A stretch of 37,135 nt of DNA, from assembly GCF_029350945.1 (NCBI RefSeq), contig NZ_JARKMS010000003.1, forward strand, positions 475,839 through 512,973, given 5' to 3'. Under the pieces are notes generated by a model. It worked only from the letters and a program-made list of their open reading frames with translations. It ran no database searches and was not told the origin of the DNA. The stretch is from Maribacter huludaoensis. GTDB taxonomy: Bacteria > Bacteroidota > Bacteroidia > Flavobacteriales > Flavobacteriaceae. Each line of letters opens with the position of its first letter. The first letter of the stretch is position 1. Shown here in pieces: positions 7,604-16,844 of the stretch. The position numbers and the translations under genes were made by a program.

Positions 7604-8896
7604 ATGAAGACATTTTCCCCTATTCTTTTAAGCTTAAAAATGGTAGTACTTATAAGTATACTATATACTTTACAACCGGTACAGGCTGCCAATATAAAAA
7701 TTATACCAGCTAACGATTATGTAACGACTTCCACAACATTGGTATTGAACAGCCATAGCTTTAATACACATGAGCGTAGTACGTTCACCTACGCATCACA
7801 GACCGAAGCCATAGAACGTGGATTAACCATAGTTCATTTACAAGCAGGGAACACGTTCGAATTCAAGACCTTTGATACCTATGGTAGTAAAGAAGATGTA
7901 CAGGCCTTTGTAGACGTACTTTCCAAACTGATAGATGACCAGGCAGTATTCGCAATTTTAGCACATGATTCAGCCGCTGCACAACTAACGGATTTTCAAA
8001 AACAATTAAATGCTTTGGGGTTTATACAATTGAGCAGCTTAAAAGGAAGACAAGCCTACATTATGCATAACAGTAACGGCATAATTACCGAAAAGATCAA
8101 TGATAGTTCCATAACGGAAACCATTACAATATCTAAACCCTTAAGTGATAAGAAAATTTACTTTCCAAGAGAAGTTTATGAATTTGAATCGCATATAGAT
8201 AGATACATTGCCCATGCCGGAGGAGAGATTAACGGAGTAAAATCTACCAACTCCAAGCACGCTTTAGACGAGAATTACAAAAAGGGATTTCGAAATTTTG
8301 AATTGGATATCATAGAAACCTCCGATGGAAAATTGGTTGCGGCACATGATTGGAACATGTGGGCACGTTTTACGGATTTTACAGGCAGCTTACCCCCTAC
8401 GCACGATCAGTTCATGGAACAAAAAATATATGGCGACTACACAACATTAGATATGGACGGTATAAATACCTGGTTCAAAAATCACCCAGATGCTACATTG
8501 ATTACAGATAAGGTGAACGACCCAATAGCCTTTGCGAATGCTTTTGTTGACAAAGACCGTCTAATAATGGAACTGTTTAGCGTAATGGCCGTAGAAGAGG
8601 CATCTGAACACGGCATACAAACCATGATTTCCCAAGAACCCTTATTGGCTATAAAAGGAGATAAAATTAATTTTCTGAAGGTGAACAACGTTAAGCATGT
8701 TGCCGTTTCTAGAAGAATTATTGCTAGTCAAAAAAAATTGATGCTTCAATTAAGGGATGCCGGGATAAAGGTTTATGTTTTCAACGTAAATTTTGATACG
8801 GGCAAAGATGAGCAATACGTATATGATAATGAACTAGGACTGGTTTATGGTATGTATGCCGATAAATGGATACCGGCAATGAAGTCTAAAAATTAA
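7604..8896 (+). CDS. Exported ILEI-like/GDPD two-domain phosphodiesterase
   Basis: The protein has 430 residues. A signal peptide (1-28, ending VQAA) sends it to the periplasm. Residues about 48-165 resemble the ILEI/PANDER domain: a beta-strand, then KTFDTYGS (88-95), then VFAILAHDSAAAQL and a GFIQLSSLKGRQAY segment. Residues 200-425 form a glycerophosphodiester-phosphodiesterase TIM barrel with His204 (HAGG), Glu233 and Asp235 (FELD) and His248-Asp249 (AAHDW), the usual catalytic and metal ligands. Predicted reaction is hydrolysis of a glycerophosphodiester or similar phosphodiester. The HAGG motif replaces the common HRG, so substrate may differ. The 3' end overlaps the convergent YaiO-like gene by 11 bp. 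Confidence 0.8.
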   Translation: MKTFSPILLSLKMVVLISILYTLQPVQAANIKIIPANDYVTTSTTLVLNSHSFNTHERSTFTYASQTEAIERGLTIVHLQAGNTFEFKTFDTYGSKEDVQAFVDVLSKLIDDQAVFAILAHDSAAAQLTDFQKQLNALGFIQLSSLKGRQAYIMHNSNGIITEKINDSSITETITISKPLSDKKIYFPREVYEFESHIDRYIAHAGGEINGVKSTNSKHALDENYKKGFRNFELDIIETSDGKLVAAHDWNMWARFTDFTGSLPPTHDQFMEQKIYGDYTTLDMDGINTWFKNHPDATLITDKVNDPIAFANAFVDKDRLIMELFSVMAVEEASEHGIQTMISQEPLLAIKGDKINFLKVNNVKHVAVSRRIIASQKKLMLQLRDAGIKVYVFNVNFDTGKDEQYVYDNELGLVYGMYADKWIPAMKSKN

Positions 8897-10196
8897 ACTC
8901 ATACGTTAATCCTGCGGATATAGAATAAAAGTAGCTACCGGGATCAAAAGATTGCTCTTGGCGTAATACCCCTACATTAGTTCTATAGGCACTTAAATTG
9001 TTTTTACTGGTGAATTGATATTCAAAACTTAAACGTTGCGATTCTATATAAAGTAATGTTTCTGCCAAGAGTTGATCCCCAGACGTAAACTGTCTAAGTT
9101 CTGGTGAGAACCCGAAGCCAACATTTAAACCCATATAGTTTTTGGCATCCTTAAGATATTTACGCACCAGTAAATTACCGGATACATTGGTCAAATTATT
9201 AGACTCAGGCGTTATATAGGAGCGTAAAGAGAAATAATAATTACCCGTATAATAGCCCAAGGAGTTGGTAATAGATTTAACATCCCTAGTCGCAAAATTT
9301 ATGATACGCCCCCCTGCCGAGAATTCAATTCCGCTTTTATGGTTGTAATATACATCACCACCAACCTTATGGTTAGGGTATAGATCAGATTCGGAATACC
9401 CATAATTTAAGTAGGCGTAAAATCCTTTGGCAATTTTAGGGTACAAATCTATATCTAACTGAATACCGTTCTTACCTATTCTGTTACTATTATTTATTCT
9501 TGGTATTATAGCACCATAAGGTGTTTGTCTTTTAAAGGAAATACTTGATGTTGTAATGGGATCAAAGCGTTTATCAAAAAACGTAACCGCACTATTGACC
9601 ATAACGGTATTCTTCAATTTTTCTTCCGTAACGGGCGTTATGTGTTTATTTTCTTCACCTGCAACATTGGCATCTTTTATATCAACAGTTTTTTTACTAT
9701 CGCCGAATGAGGTATTTATAGCACTTTCTACATTAAACCAGCCTTTTTGAGAATAGGTAATACCTTGTACTCCATCGGTAGCTATATGTTGTAATCTTAA
9801 TAATTCCTTATCGTTCTCTATAAATGTTAAAGCTTTGTTGGCAAGACCTAATGCAGTAGCAAAACGCTTTGCATATAATTCATTTTTAACTGCGGATATC
9901 CATGCTTCCCTATTGGCTTTGTTCTTTGATAAAATAGTGTTGAATTCAGACCTTGCTAGATCATAATCGCCTCTCCAGCTTAATGTACTTGCCCATAATA
10001 TAGCCGTTTCAACTTTGGTCTCTCTCTCGTTCACCAAATTATATAGCATGTTATGTGCCGTATTGGTTTTACCCTCGTATGCCAAAGCATAGGCAGTTTT
10101 AAAGGATGGAAGCTCATTTTGCATAGATTGACCGCTAACCCTGTAAATAAAGGAAAGTAAAACAAATAGGGTGATATGTAAACTGCACTTTTGCAT
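8886..10196 (-). CDS. YaiO-family outer-membrane beta-barrel with TPR head
   Basis: The protein has 436 residues with a signal peptide (about 1-23, VSGQ cut). Residues about 28-140 are helical TPR-like repeats (YALAYEGKTNTAHNMLYNLV, then a GDYDLARSEFNTILSKNKANREAW unit). Residues about 150-436 are alternating beta-strands ending LTYEFNF, with the terminal Phe of an outer-membrane barrel. In E. coli, yaiO lies next to the GT2 gene yaiP, and the same pairing appears here. It is the last gene of a six-gene minus-strand unit, and its ATG overlaps the stop of the preceding gene by one base (TAATG). It may help secrete or anchor the polymer made upstream, which is inference. Confidence 0.85.
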   Translation of the reverse strand: MQKCSLHITLFVLLSFIYRVSGQSMQNELPSFKTAYALAYEGKTNTAHNMLYNLVNERETKVETAILWASTLSWRGDYDLARSEFNTILSKNKANREAWISAVKNELYAKRFATALGLANKALTFIENDKELLRLQHIATDGVQGITYSQKGWFNVESAINTSFGDSKKTVDIKDANVAGEENKHITPVTEEKLKNTVMVNSAVTFFDKRFDPITTSSISFKRQTPYGAIIPRINNSNRIGKNGIQLDIDLYPKIAKGFYAYLNYGYSESDLYPNHKVGGDVYYNHKSGIEFSAGGRIINFATRDVKSITNSLGYYTGNYYFSLRSYITPESNNLTNVSGNLLVRKYLKDAKNYMGLNVGFGFSPELRQFTSGDQLLAETLLYIESQRLSFEYQFTSKNNLSAYRTNVGVLRQEQSFDPGSYFYSISAGLTYEFNF

Positions 10197-12577
10197 TATT
10201 CTATGGATGCTAACGTATTTTCAGCATCTTTATTGGTTTTTGTATGAATTTGCAAACCTGCTTTTCGCGCAGAATTCCTAGCCCTGGAAATTTTGGCGGA
10301 TATTTCATGGACACTAGCACTATTCTCTTGAACTATATCTACCAACGCAAGCCCTTCTGCATGCTTGTCGTACCAGAAGTATACATCAAAAAGTGCAGCG
10401 TAAGAATCTATGTAGTTTGGGTTCATAGCAATACAGTCTTTCAAAATCTTGACAGACTCTTCATAATTACCTTTCCAAATATGTAATCTGCCCGTTAAAA
10501 TCTTGGTATCTATATGGCTTGGAGATTCTGAAAGTATATAACGGCATAGCAACAGGGCATCATCCCACTTTCTATTAAAAGCCAAATCTCGCGCCTTAAA
10601 GAAAGAACGGTCAAAATTGCTTCCGTCGTAGATGCTATTGATCCAAGTGATTTCTGCCGGAGTAAACTTTTCTTTCTGAACAGAAAAAATAGTTAAGCTA
10701 TCCGGTATAATCTTGTTCTCTGTAGTCACGTAATGATTTACGGATTTAAATCTTTCCAAAGTTTTTTCTACAGAACCACCGCCAAATGTAGAACTGATAT
10801 CCATATCTTCATCCAGTTCCATAATATCGCCATCGGTATATAATTTTTCCTTACTTATATACTCTTTCAACTCATTTTTGTTACGCATTAAAGGAATGTT
10901 CTTAGTAGACCTAAATGCGGTTTCCATGTCTAGCGCACCGCCCATCCAAGCAACTTTTTTTGGCATTTTTAATTCGTATGAATTTGAGAGCAAAGCCAAT
11001 ATAGAAGGTGTAACATCAAAATGAGAAGAAATAGAACTCATTTTACGTGTTGTTTTTAGCATGGGGCTGTACATGATCAACGGTACGTGAAAACGACTAA
11101 TATTATTACGTTGCGGTATGGGTATTAGCCTATGGTCTCCCGTAAATATAAAAATGGTATTCTCGTAATTTGGTTGGTTTTTATAAGATTCCATGAACCA
11201 TTTTATGGCATCATCTGTATACAAAAGCGTGGCAAAAACATTATCGTTCTTTTTAATGATCTTTTCTGCCCTAGAGTCAAAATCACCCTTGGTCAAAATA
11301 TCCTTTACCTTACCTTCAAAATATTCTTGATTTGGCGGTATAAAGGGTTCGTGCGTACTAATGGTCATATAAACCTCTAGTCTAGGCTGATCTTTGCTTC
11401 TTTCTAAACTCAGACTTTTTTTGAACAGTTCCTTATCAGGATATCCCCAAGAAGAACCTGCGGCATCCTCTGCCTGTTTTTGATATTTGTTTCCGAATCC
11501 AGATTTATCTAGCACAAAATCAACGTTTTCGCTTCTTAAAAATCGGTCTACCTTATCAAAAGAACTATTGGTTCCTTGATAAAATGAGGTATGATACCCA
11601 TTATTTTTAAGTACACTGAACATGGTAAGCTTGTTGGGGTATTCTTCCAATTCCATAAACCCGCTTTTACCAAATGGTAAGGATCCTAACAAGGACGGCA
11701 ACACCCCAAAAGTTCTACCGGTGTTGCTCAAAAAATTCTCCCAGTATAATGATTTGGTCGATAGGGAATCTAAATACGGTGTAAAACCGCCAAACTCGGC
11801 ACCTTCACCCACAAAATCCCTTCCCAGACCTTCTACCATTACAAAAACGATATTTGGTTTCTCCTCTTTCAGCTCAAAATAATCTCCCAATACATTCTCA
11901 ATATTGGAACCTTGCACCAATGGATATTCTTCTGTTGACGTGTATGAATTATCTTCTGTACTGGTCTGGTATACATTAACCGCCAAATACTGAACCTTGT
12001 TCTGGTTGATAGGTTTGCCATCTGTAAATAAGGAGGCCACAAAAAGGCTGAACAACACTATGGTAAAGGGATACATTCTACTAATTCTATGATAGAATTT
12101 AGAAGTTATCCTGTATAGTATTAAAAAGAGACCTACTAAGAAAACAGCTGTAATGAGCAGATAAACCGAAATCATAAAACCACCGGAATTTGCAATGGTA
12201 ATCTTCACATCGGCATAACTATATCCCAAAATATCAGATCCTAAAGGAACTAATGTTGTACAGTAATATGCGGTAAGTACAGCTTCAATAATAAGTACCA
12301 GCGCCAATAACACAAAAACTAGGTTGAAGCCATATTTAGAACGTAAATTTTCCCAAAAATTAAACGGAAAAACCATTACGATGCCCATTAATGCCGTAAA
12401 ACCGATCTGGTGTACTATGGCCTTTAATAGACTGACGGAAAATATAGTATCTATGACCCCTTTATAGTATAGCATACCATATTGAAAAAGCGTTAACACG
12501 AACAAACATCCAAAAAAGGATATCATAAGCCGTGTGTACTGCTTTAATGTATATCTATCTATACTACTTGTATTCAT
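10196..12577 (-). CDS. LtaS-like alkaline-phosphatase-superfamily transferase with TPR tail
   Basis: The protein has 793 residues. Five membrane helices (about 15-37, 53-75, 84-106, 134-157, 168-186) precede a periplasmic catalytic domain. Visible metal and catalytic sites are Glu249 (VMVEGLG), nucleophile Thr289 (NTGRTFGVLPS), Asp481-His482 (FTGDH) and His497 (RFHVPL), the same order as lipoteichoic-acid synthase, which has a Thr nucleophile. The C-terminal 150 residues hold TPR-like helices (RKWDDALLLCRYIL, KGNYEESVKILKDCI). LtaS-like enzymes in Gram-negatives transfer phosphoglycerol or phosphoethanolamine to glycans, so modification of the operon's polymer is the likely role. It starts 5 bp after the glycosyltransferase stop. 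Confidence 0.85.
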   Translation of the reverse strand: MNTSSIDRYTLKQYTRLMISFFGCLFVLTLFQYGMLYYKGVIDTIFSVSLLKAIVHQIGFTALMGIVMVFPFNFWENLRSKYGFNLVFVLLALVLIIEAVLTAYYCTTLVPLGSDILGYSYADVKITIANSGGFMISVYLLITAVFLVGLFLILYRITSKFYHRISRMYPFTIVLFSLFVASLFTDGKPINQNKVQYLAVNVYQTSTEDNSYTSTEEYPLVQGSNIENVLGDYFELKEEKPNIVFVMVEGLGRDFVGEGAEFGGFTPYLDSLSTKSLYWENFLSNTGRTFGVLPSLLGSLPFGKSGFMELEEYPNKLTMFSVLKNNGYHTSFYQGTNSSFDKVDRFLRSENVDFVLDKSGFGNKYQKQAEDAAGSSWGYPDKELFKKSLSLERSKDQPRLEVYMTISTHEPFIPPNQEYFEGKVKDILTKGDFDSRAEKIIKKNDNVFATLLYTDDAIKWFMESYKNQPNYENTIFIFTGDHRLIPIPQRNNISRFHVPLIMYSPMLKTTRKMSSISSHFDVTPSILALLSNSYELKMPKKVAWMGGALDMETAFRSTKNIPLMRNKNELKEYISKEKLYTDGDIMELDEDMDISSTFGGGSVEKTLERFKSVNHYVTTENKIIPDSLTIFSVQKEKFTPAEITWINSIYDGSNFDRSFFKARDLAFNRKWDDALLLCRYILSESPSHIDTKILTGRLHIWKGNYEESVKILKDCIAMNPNYIDSYAALFDVYFWYDKHAEGLALVDIVQENSASVHEISAKISRARNSARKAGLQIHTKTNKDAENTLASIE

Positions 12578-12582
12578 TATTG

Positions 12583-14013
12583 CTATGATGCTTTTGCAAA
12601 ACCTTTTCTAACTTGGGATCCCCAACCAGATTTTATTTTGAACAATTTTTTATAGTTGCCCCTAACCGCGGCATAAACTACAATGGGGTGAAAAATGAAG
12701 GGCTCTAGAACGGCCAGGCCCATTAATATTAAAATATCCTTTGTTTTTCTATATTGATTATACGAATACACATCCCACAAAATGGCATAAAAGGAAATCA
12801 TGATAGAGAACAGGAATATTGCCAGGGTAATCATAAAAAAGAACTCCCAATTAAGAATGCCCAAGTAGGCAAAAAGTATAATGGTAAAGAAGCCAAAGAA
12901 CTCCAACAACGGTGACAGCCACTCATAAAAAAACCAATACGGGTAGCTCAATAGCCCCAGTCTACCGTATTTGGAATTGAACAACATATCTTTATGCTTA
13001 AACAAGGTCTCTAGATTGCCACGAGCCCAACGATCTCTTTGGTTCACTAAAATCTTAAGATCTTCCGGTACTTCTGTCCAACATAAAGGATCAGGGATAT
13101 ATTCTATGGTATATGGTTCTTTTCTGTCATGCATATAACGGCGCATTTTAAAAACAATTTCCATATCCTCACCAACCGTATTCGTATCATAGCCGCCCAC
13201 CGCCAAAGCAATTTCACGTTCAAAAAAACCAAATGCCCCAGAAATGATCAGTAAGCTATCTATTCTACCCCAGGCCATTCTGCCCAGAATAAAAGAACGG
13301 GTATACTCCAATAACTGAAATCTTGCCAACCAATTGCTGGGCAACCTAATTTCTTCAAGCTGACCACCCTGAATAACGCATGAATTTGCGACCCGTATAA
13401 CCCCACCAACGGCTATAACCCTTTTCTTTGAGCGTTGAAAAAATGATTTAACCACATGTAACAGGGCGTCTGGCTGCAAAAGACAATCCACATCAATACA
13501 ACCCACATATTTACTGGTAGATAACGATACTCCTGCGTTCAAGGCATCAGATTTGCCGCCGTTCATTTTATCTATAACCGTCAACTTTTCAAAAGCCCTA
13601 TTTCTAGATTTGTAAATGCCACGAACTGGTTTAGATTTCCAATCTGGATCCATTTCCACGTCAATTTTTTCTAGATCATAAGAATCTATAAGTTTCTGCA
13701 ACGTATCGTCCTTGCTACCATCATTGACCACCATTACATCGTAATTGACATATTGTAGCGATAATAAAGAGCGAATATTCTCTACAATGGTCAACCCTTC
13801 ATTATATGCAGGTGCAATTATCGTAATGGTAGGAGCTAATGGCGAAGCCATTATTTTAGAAATATCCGTAAAACTATTTTTATTTCTGTAATGCAGTGAA
13901 TTTCTTGTGGAGAAATACGCCATTAGGGAAAACAGTATAAATAGAATTATGGTGAATACAAAGAATACAAAATTGATGTATTCCAGTACCACCCCAAATA
14001 GCTCGCTATCCAT
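12583..14013 (-). CDS. Processive family-2 glycosyltransferase, PgaC/NodC-like
   Basis: The protein has 476 residues. An N-terminal membrane helix (about 10-32) is followed by the GT-A fold: PAYNEG (68-73), the metal-binding DVD (174-176), GED acid/base (281-283) and QRDRW (325-329). This is the D, DxD, ED, Q(Q/R)xRW set of processive beta-glycan synthases such as cellulose, chitin, hyaluronan and poly-GlcNAc synthases. Three or so C-terminal membrane helices would form the export channel. It probably polymerises and extrudes an extracellular polysaccharide from UDP-sugars. I chose ATG at 14013, which overlaps the preceding stop in ATGGATAG; an upstream start at 14046 would add 11 residues. 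The monosaccharide cannot be told from sequence. Confidence 0.9.
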   Translation of the reverse strand: MDSELFGVVLEYINFVFFVFTIILFILFSLMAYFSTRNSLHYRNKNSFTDISKIMASPLAPTITIIAPAYNEGLTIVENIRSLLSLQYVNYDVMVVNDGSKDDTLQKLIDSYDLEKIDVEMDPDWKSKPVRGIYKSRNRAFEKLTVIDKMNGGKSDALNAGVSLSTSKYVGCIDVDCLLQPDALLHVVKSFFQRSKKRVIAVGGVIRVANSCVIQGGQLEEIRLPSNWLARFQLLEYTRSFILGRMAWGRIDSLLIISGAFGFFEREIALAVGGYDTNTVGEDMEIVFKMRRYMHDRKEPYTIEYIPDPLCWTEVPEDLKILVNQRDRWARGNLETLFKHKDMLFNSKYGRLGLLSYPYWFFYEWLSPLLEFFGFFTIILFAYLGILNWEFFFMITLAIFLFSIMISFYAILWDVYSYNQYRKTKDILILMGLAVLEPFIFHPIVVYAAVRGNYKKLFKIKSGWGSQVRKGFAKAS

Positions 14014-16465
14014 TTTTCTTGTTGTATAAAGAGTTGGACATAGCACATAGCTGATCGAACAATGTAGAACCCTGTTCTCTAGCAGAAGTATTCTTTTGCT
14101 CCGTAGGTTCTTTCATTTCAAGTTCAAAATCTAGGTCAAATATGAATTCTTCATCTATGGATGACGTTGTCGTTTCTAACTCATTTGACAAATGAGCTTT
14201 AATATGATCTAAAACTTCGGTAGCTTTTTCAACCAATAATTTGGATTCAGATTCCAAAATACTTTCAAGCAATTGAATTTCTTTCTGATCGCCAACGATC
14301 ATCATCTCATTCAATAACATGAATTTAGTCTCGTCATCGGCAAGATGATAAACCTCTGTAAATACACTTTCTGCAAGGTCATGATCATCAGAAAACAATT
14401 CACTTGGTCGCGGAGCTTGATAAGCAAATTTTTGAATTAATTCATTGGCCCTGTTTATAACAACATCAGAACTATGCTCGTCTATAATCTGGTATAACAA
14501 TATCAGTTCACGGCAATCGCCCAGTTCTGCTATATTTTCTAACAAAACCATGGCATCAAGCTCTTCTTGAGGCATAAAATTTGGAGAAAAAGAAATACCA
14601 TCATCTTCAAATGAGATAATTGTCTCTTCGGCATCGGCATCTGTAATCAGAACTCTATTGTCATTTTGCTCTTGCATAGGTGCACTAAGAGCAGACCAGT
14701 CAATTTCCTCAATAATCATTTCTGAACCATCGCTATAATTCTCAGTAACTTTTTCCGTGTGTTCATAAGATATTGATGAATCATACAAATCAAACAACGG
14801 ATTAAATTCTTCTTGCTCTAAAGGCACAACATCTTCCTCTTCCTCTTCCTCTTGCATTGTAATTTCATCAACAACTAAGGGTAGAAAATTGAAAGAAAAT
14901 CCTTCTTCTAATTCTTCTTCTGGCTCTAGCTCGGCTTTATGTTCCAATAATTCAGCAACAGCTTCTTCCGTTTCTTCTGTGTTGTCTTCATTAGAATAGT
15001 CACTTTTTATATGAGGTAAAAAGCTCAAATCTATATCATCTATTGAATTTATTTTCCTATTCTCTAAAGGAACCAATTCATCCACAGATGCCGTTTCATC
15101 TAAACCAGCTTCTTCAAATACAACCTCTTCAACAAGCTCTTCTTCTGTAAATTCTTCTTCAGTTATTTCTTCACTAACAGCTTCTTCTGTCAATTGACTA
15201 GAAATATCATCTTCATTGAAAGACCATGAAACCGACAAGTTTTCTACTTCTTCAGAGGTGGCTACGGTAGCAACTTCTATTTCAGTATCAATTTCATCAA
15301 TGGTATTATACAAAGGCATTTCTTCATGTATCTCGACTGATTTACCTTCAAAATCTGGAGATAATTCATCTAATTCAACATCATAAAAGTCTGTGGTTGC
15401 TATATTCTTTGTAGGCAAAATTCTTTCAGGATCAATTTTATTTAGTGTACCTATGACCTTACCCTTAATATTGAAGTTACGTTCGGTCAATTGTAAATTT
15501 TCCAAAAACGGGACATCTGCAATGGTACCCAATTCACCAATAGCATCTAGAATGGATATTTTAATATCATGGCTTGCCTTGGTGTATACAAGTTTTAGTG
15601 TAAGTAAGGCATTTACAAAATGGAATTCTTTGATGCACTCAATAGCCTCTGCCTGTATCTCTCTCTTTTTATGCTTCAATAAGGTGATAATAGACTGTTC
15701 AGCATCGCTTTGGTTATAATATTTAATTAAACGCAAAGCGAACAGCACCACGTGCGTATTGGTCGATGTTAGCCAAAGACCAAACTGAGGAGGTGTATAA
15801 TTAGGTTTATGCCTAAGTACATCTAAAAGCTTTAATTGCTGCCATTCGGCAATTTTATATTTGGTGTTATCCAAAAAGTATTTAATACCCTCTTCCTTAA
15901 GATTGACCACTGCAATCTCTGCCTGTTTGCGAATGGTACTTTGGCGGTGATTAATGAATCTCACGATCAGTCCATAAGAATCCTCTACCTCCATGGTAGT
16001 CAATTCTAGAATTCCGCTAGAAACAACTTGCCATTTACTGCTTTTCAACTTTTCATATGCATCATGATGCAGTCCTAAATCTTGATATAATTCTATAAGA
16101 ACCGATTGTGAATTGCCCGAAAGATCTTTTCTTAAATCTAACAATACCTCTGTCAGTACTTCTCTGTCAAAGTTGTTTTTGATCAACTCCCTAATTTGTA
16201 CCTTAAGATTTAAGTAGTTCATTTTTTCCTCTTTGGTATTTGAGTCTTCATAGAATAAAAACTCATTGATCATTGGGGAGAACTCTACCTTTTTATCTTT
16301 TGTACGGCTATTTTTTGATGTAATTCTATTTCTAATAACAAACACACCTATAAAGTAAATTACGGCCAATACAAAAAATAGTATAGTCAGCCACCACAGG
16401 TATTCTAAATTGAATTCTGGGGCAGTAATCAGCGATATTTTAATTTGATTAGGGGGAATCAACAA
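14006..16465 (-). CDS. Membrane-anchored HEAT-repeat protein with long acidic linker
   Basis: The protein has 819 residues. One membrane helix (about 22-44) is followed by a basic segment, so most of the protein faces the cytoplasm. Residues about 80-350 are helical pairs of the HEAT type (STIRKQAEIAVVNL, REIQAEAIECIKEF, HDIKISILDAIGEL). Residues about 355-640 are a very acidic, low-complexity linker with runs of Glu and Asp. A second helical block (about 640-755) again looks HEAT-like (MVLLENIAELGDCREL). Within the linker three similar motifs recur, SFLP (481-484), FNFLP (525-529) and PNFMP (628-632). A scaffold between regulator and synthase is a plausible role. It starts 12 bp after the response regulator and overlaps the glycosyltransferase start. 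Confidence 0.8.
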   Translation of the reverse strand: MLIPPNQIKISLITAPEFNLEYLWWLTILFFVLAVIYFIGVFVIRNRITSKNSRTKDKKVEFSPMINEFLFYEDSNTKEEKMNYLNLKVQIRELIKNNFDREVLTEVLLDLRKDLSGNSQSVLIELYQDLGLHHDAYEKLKSSKWQVVSSGILELTTMEVEDSYGLIVRFINHRQSTIRKQAEIAVVNLKEEGIKYFLDNTKYKIAEWQQLKLLDVLRHKPNYTPPQFGLWLTSTNTHVVLFALRLIKYYNQSDAEQSIITLLKHKKREIQAEAIECIKEFHFVNALLTLKLVYTKASHDIKISILDAIGELGTIADVPFLENLQLTERNFNIKGKVIGTLNKIDPERILPTKNIATTDFYDVELDELSPDFEGKSVEIHEEMPLYNTIDEIDTEIEVATVATSEEVENLSVSWSFNEDDISSQLTEEAVSEEITEEEFTEEELVEEVVFEEAGLDETASVDELVPLENRKINSIDDIDLSFLPHIKSDYSNEDNTEETEEAVAELLEHKAELEPEEELEEGFSFNFLPLVVDEITMQEEEEEEDVVPLEQEEFNPLFDLYDSSISYEHTEKVTENYSDGSEMIIEEIDWSALSAPMQEQNDNRVLITDADAEETIISFEDDGISFSPNFMPQEELDAMVLLENIAELGDCRELILLYQIIDEHSSDVVINRANELIQKFAYQAPRPSELFSDDHDLAESVFTEVYHLADDETKFMLLNEMMIVGDQKEIQLLESILESESKLLVEKATEVLDHIKAHLSNELETTTSSIDEEFIFDLDFELEMKEPTEQKNTSAREQGSTLFDQLCAMSNSLYNKKNG

Positions 16466-16477
16466 ATTTTATCTTAT

Positions 16478-16843
16478 TTACTTATTTATCTCTCTTGCTA
16501 TACGTACTAATAATTCTGTTGGACTTACCGGTTTAGTAATGAAATCATTTGCTCCCAATTCAAAAGCGGTCAGCACATTTTGTTCATTGCCCGCCGATGA
16601 TATAATTATTATTGGTGTCTTTGATTTAAGTTCATTACGCACATAATCTATGAGTTCTATGCCCGAGCAATAAGGCATCATAATATCGCTCACGATAATG
16701 TCCGGCATTTCATTTTTTAAATATTCCTTTACTTCTTTTCCGTTGGGTGAGTGATGCACCGAATAGCCACCTTTTTTAAGCCGAAAATTCAATAAAGAGG
16801 CCAAAAGTTGATCATCATCTGCTAATAGTACACGTTTACCCAT
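16478..16843 (-). CDS. Single-domain response regulator (CheY-like receiver)
   Basis: The protein has 121 residues with only a receiver domain. The acidic pocket is DDD (9-11), the phosphoacceptor is Asp53 (VSDIMMP), the switch Ser is at 82-83 (ISSAG), and the conserved Lys104 sits in TKPVSP. With no output domain it must act by protein contact, for example on the HEAT protein, or pass phosphate on. It begins one base after the stop of the hybrid kinase gene, so the two are a cognate pair in a phosphorelay from HisKA to the kinase's own receiver, then Hpt, then this protein. Family assignment is secure. Confidence 0.93.
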   Translation of the reverse strand: MGKRVLLADDDQLLASLLNFRLKKGGYSVHHSPNGKEVKEYLKNEMPDIIVSDIMMPYCSGIELIDYVRNELKSKTPIIIISSAGNEQNVLTAFELGANDFITKPVSPTELLVRIAREINK

Positions 16844-16844
16844 A

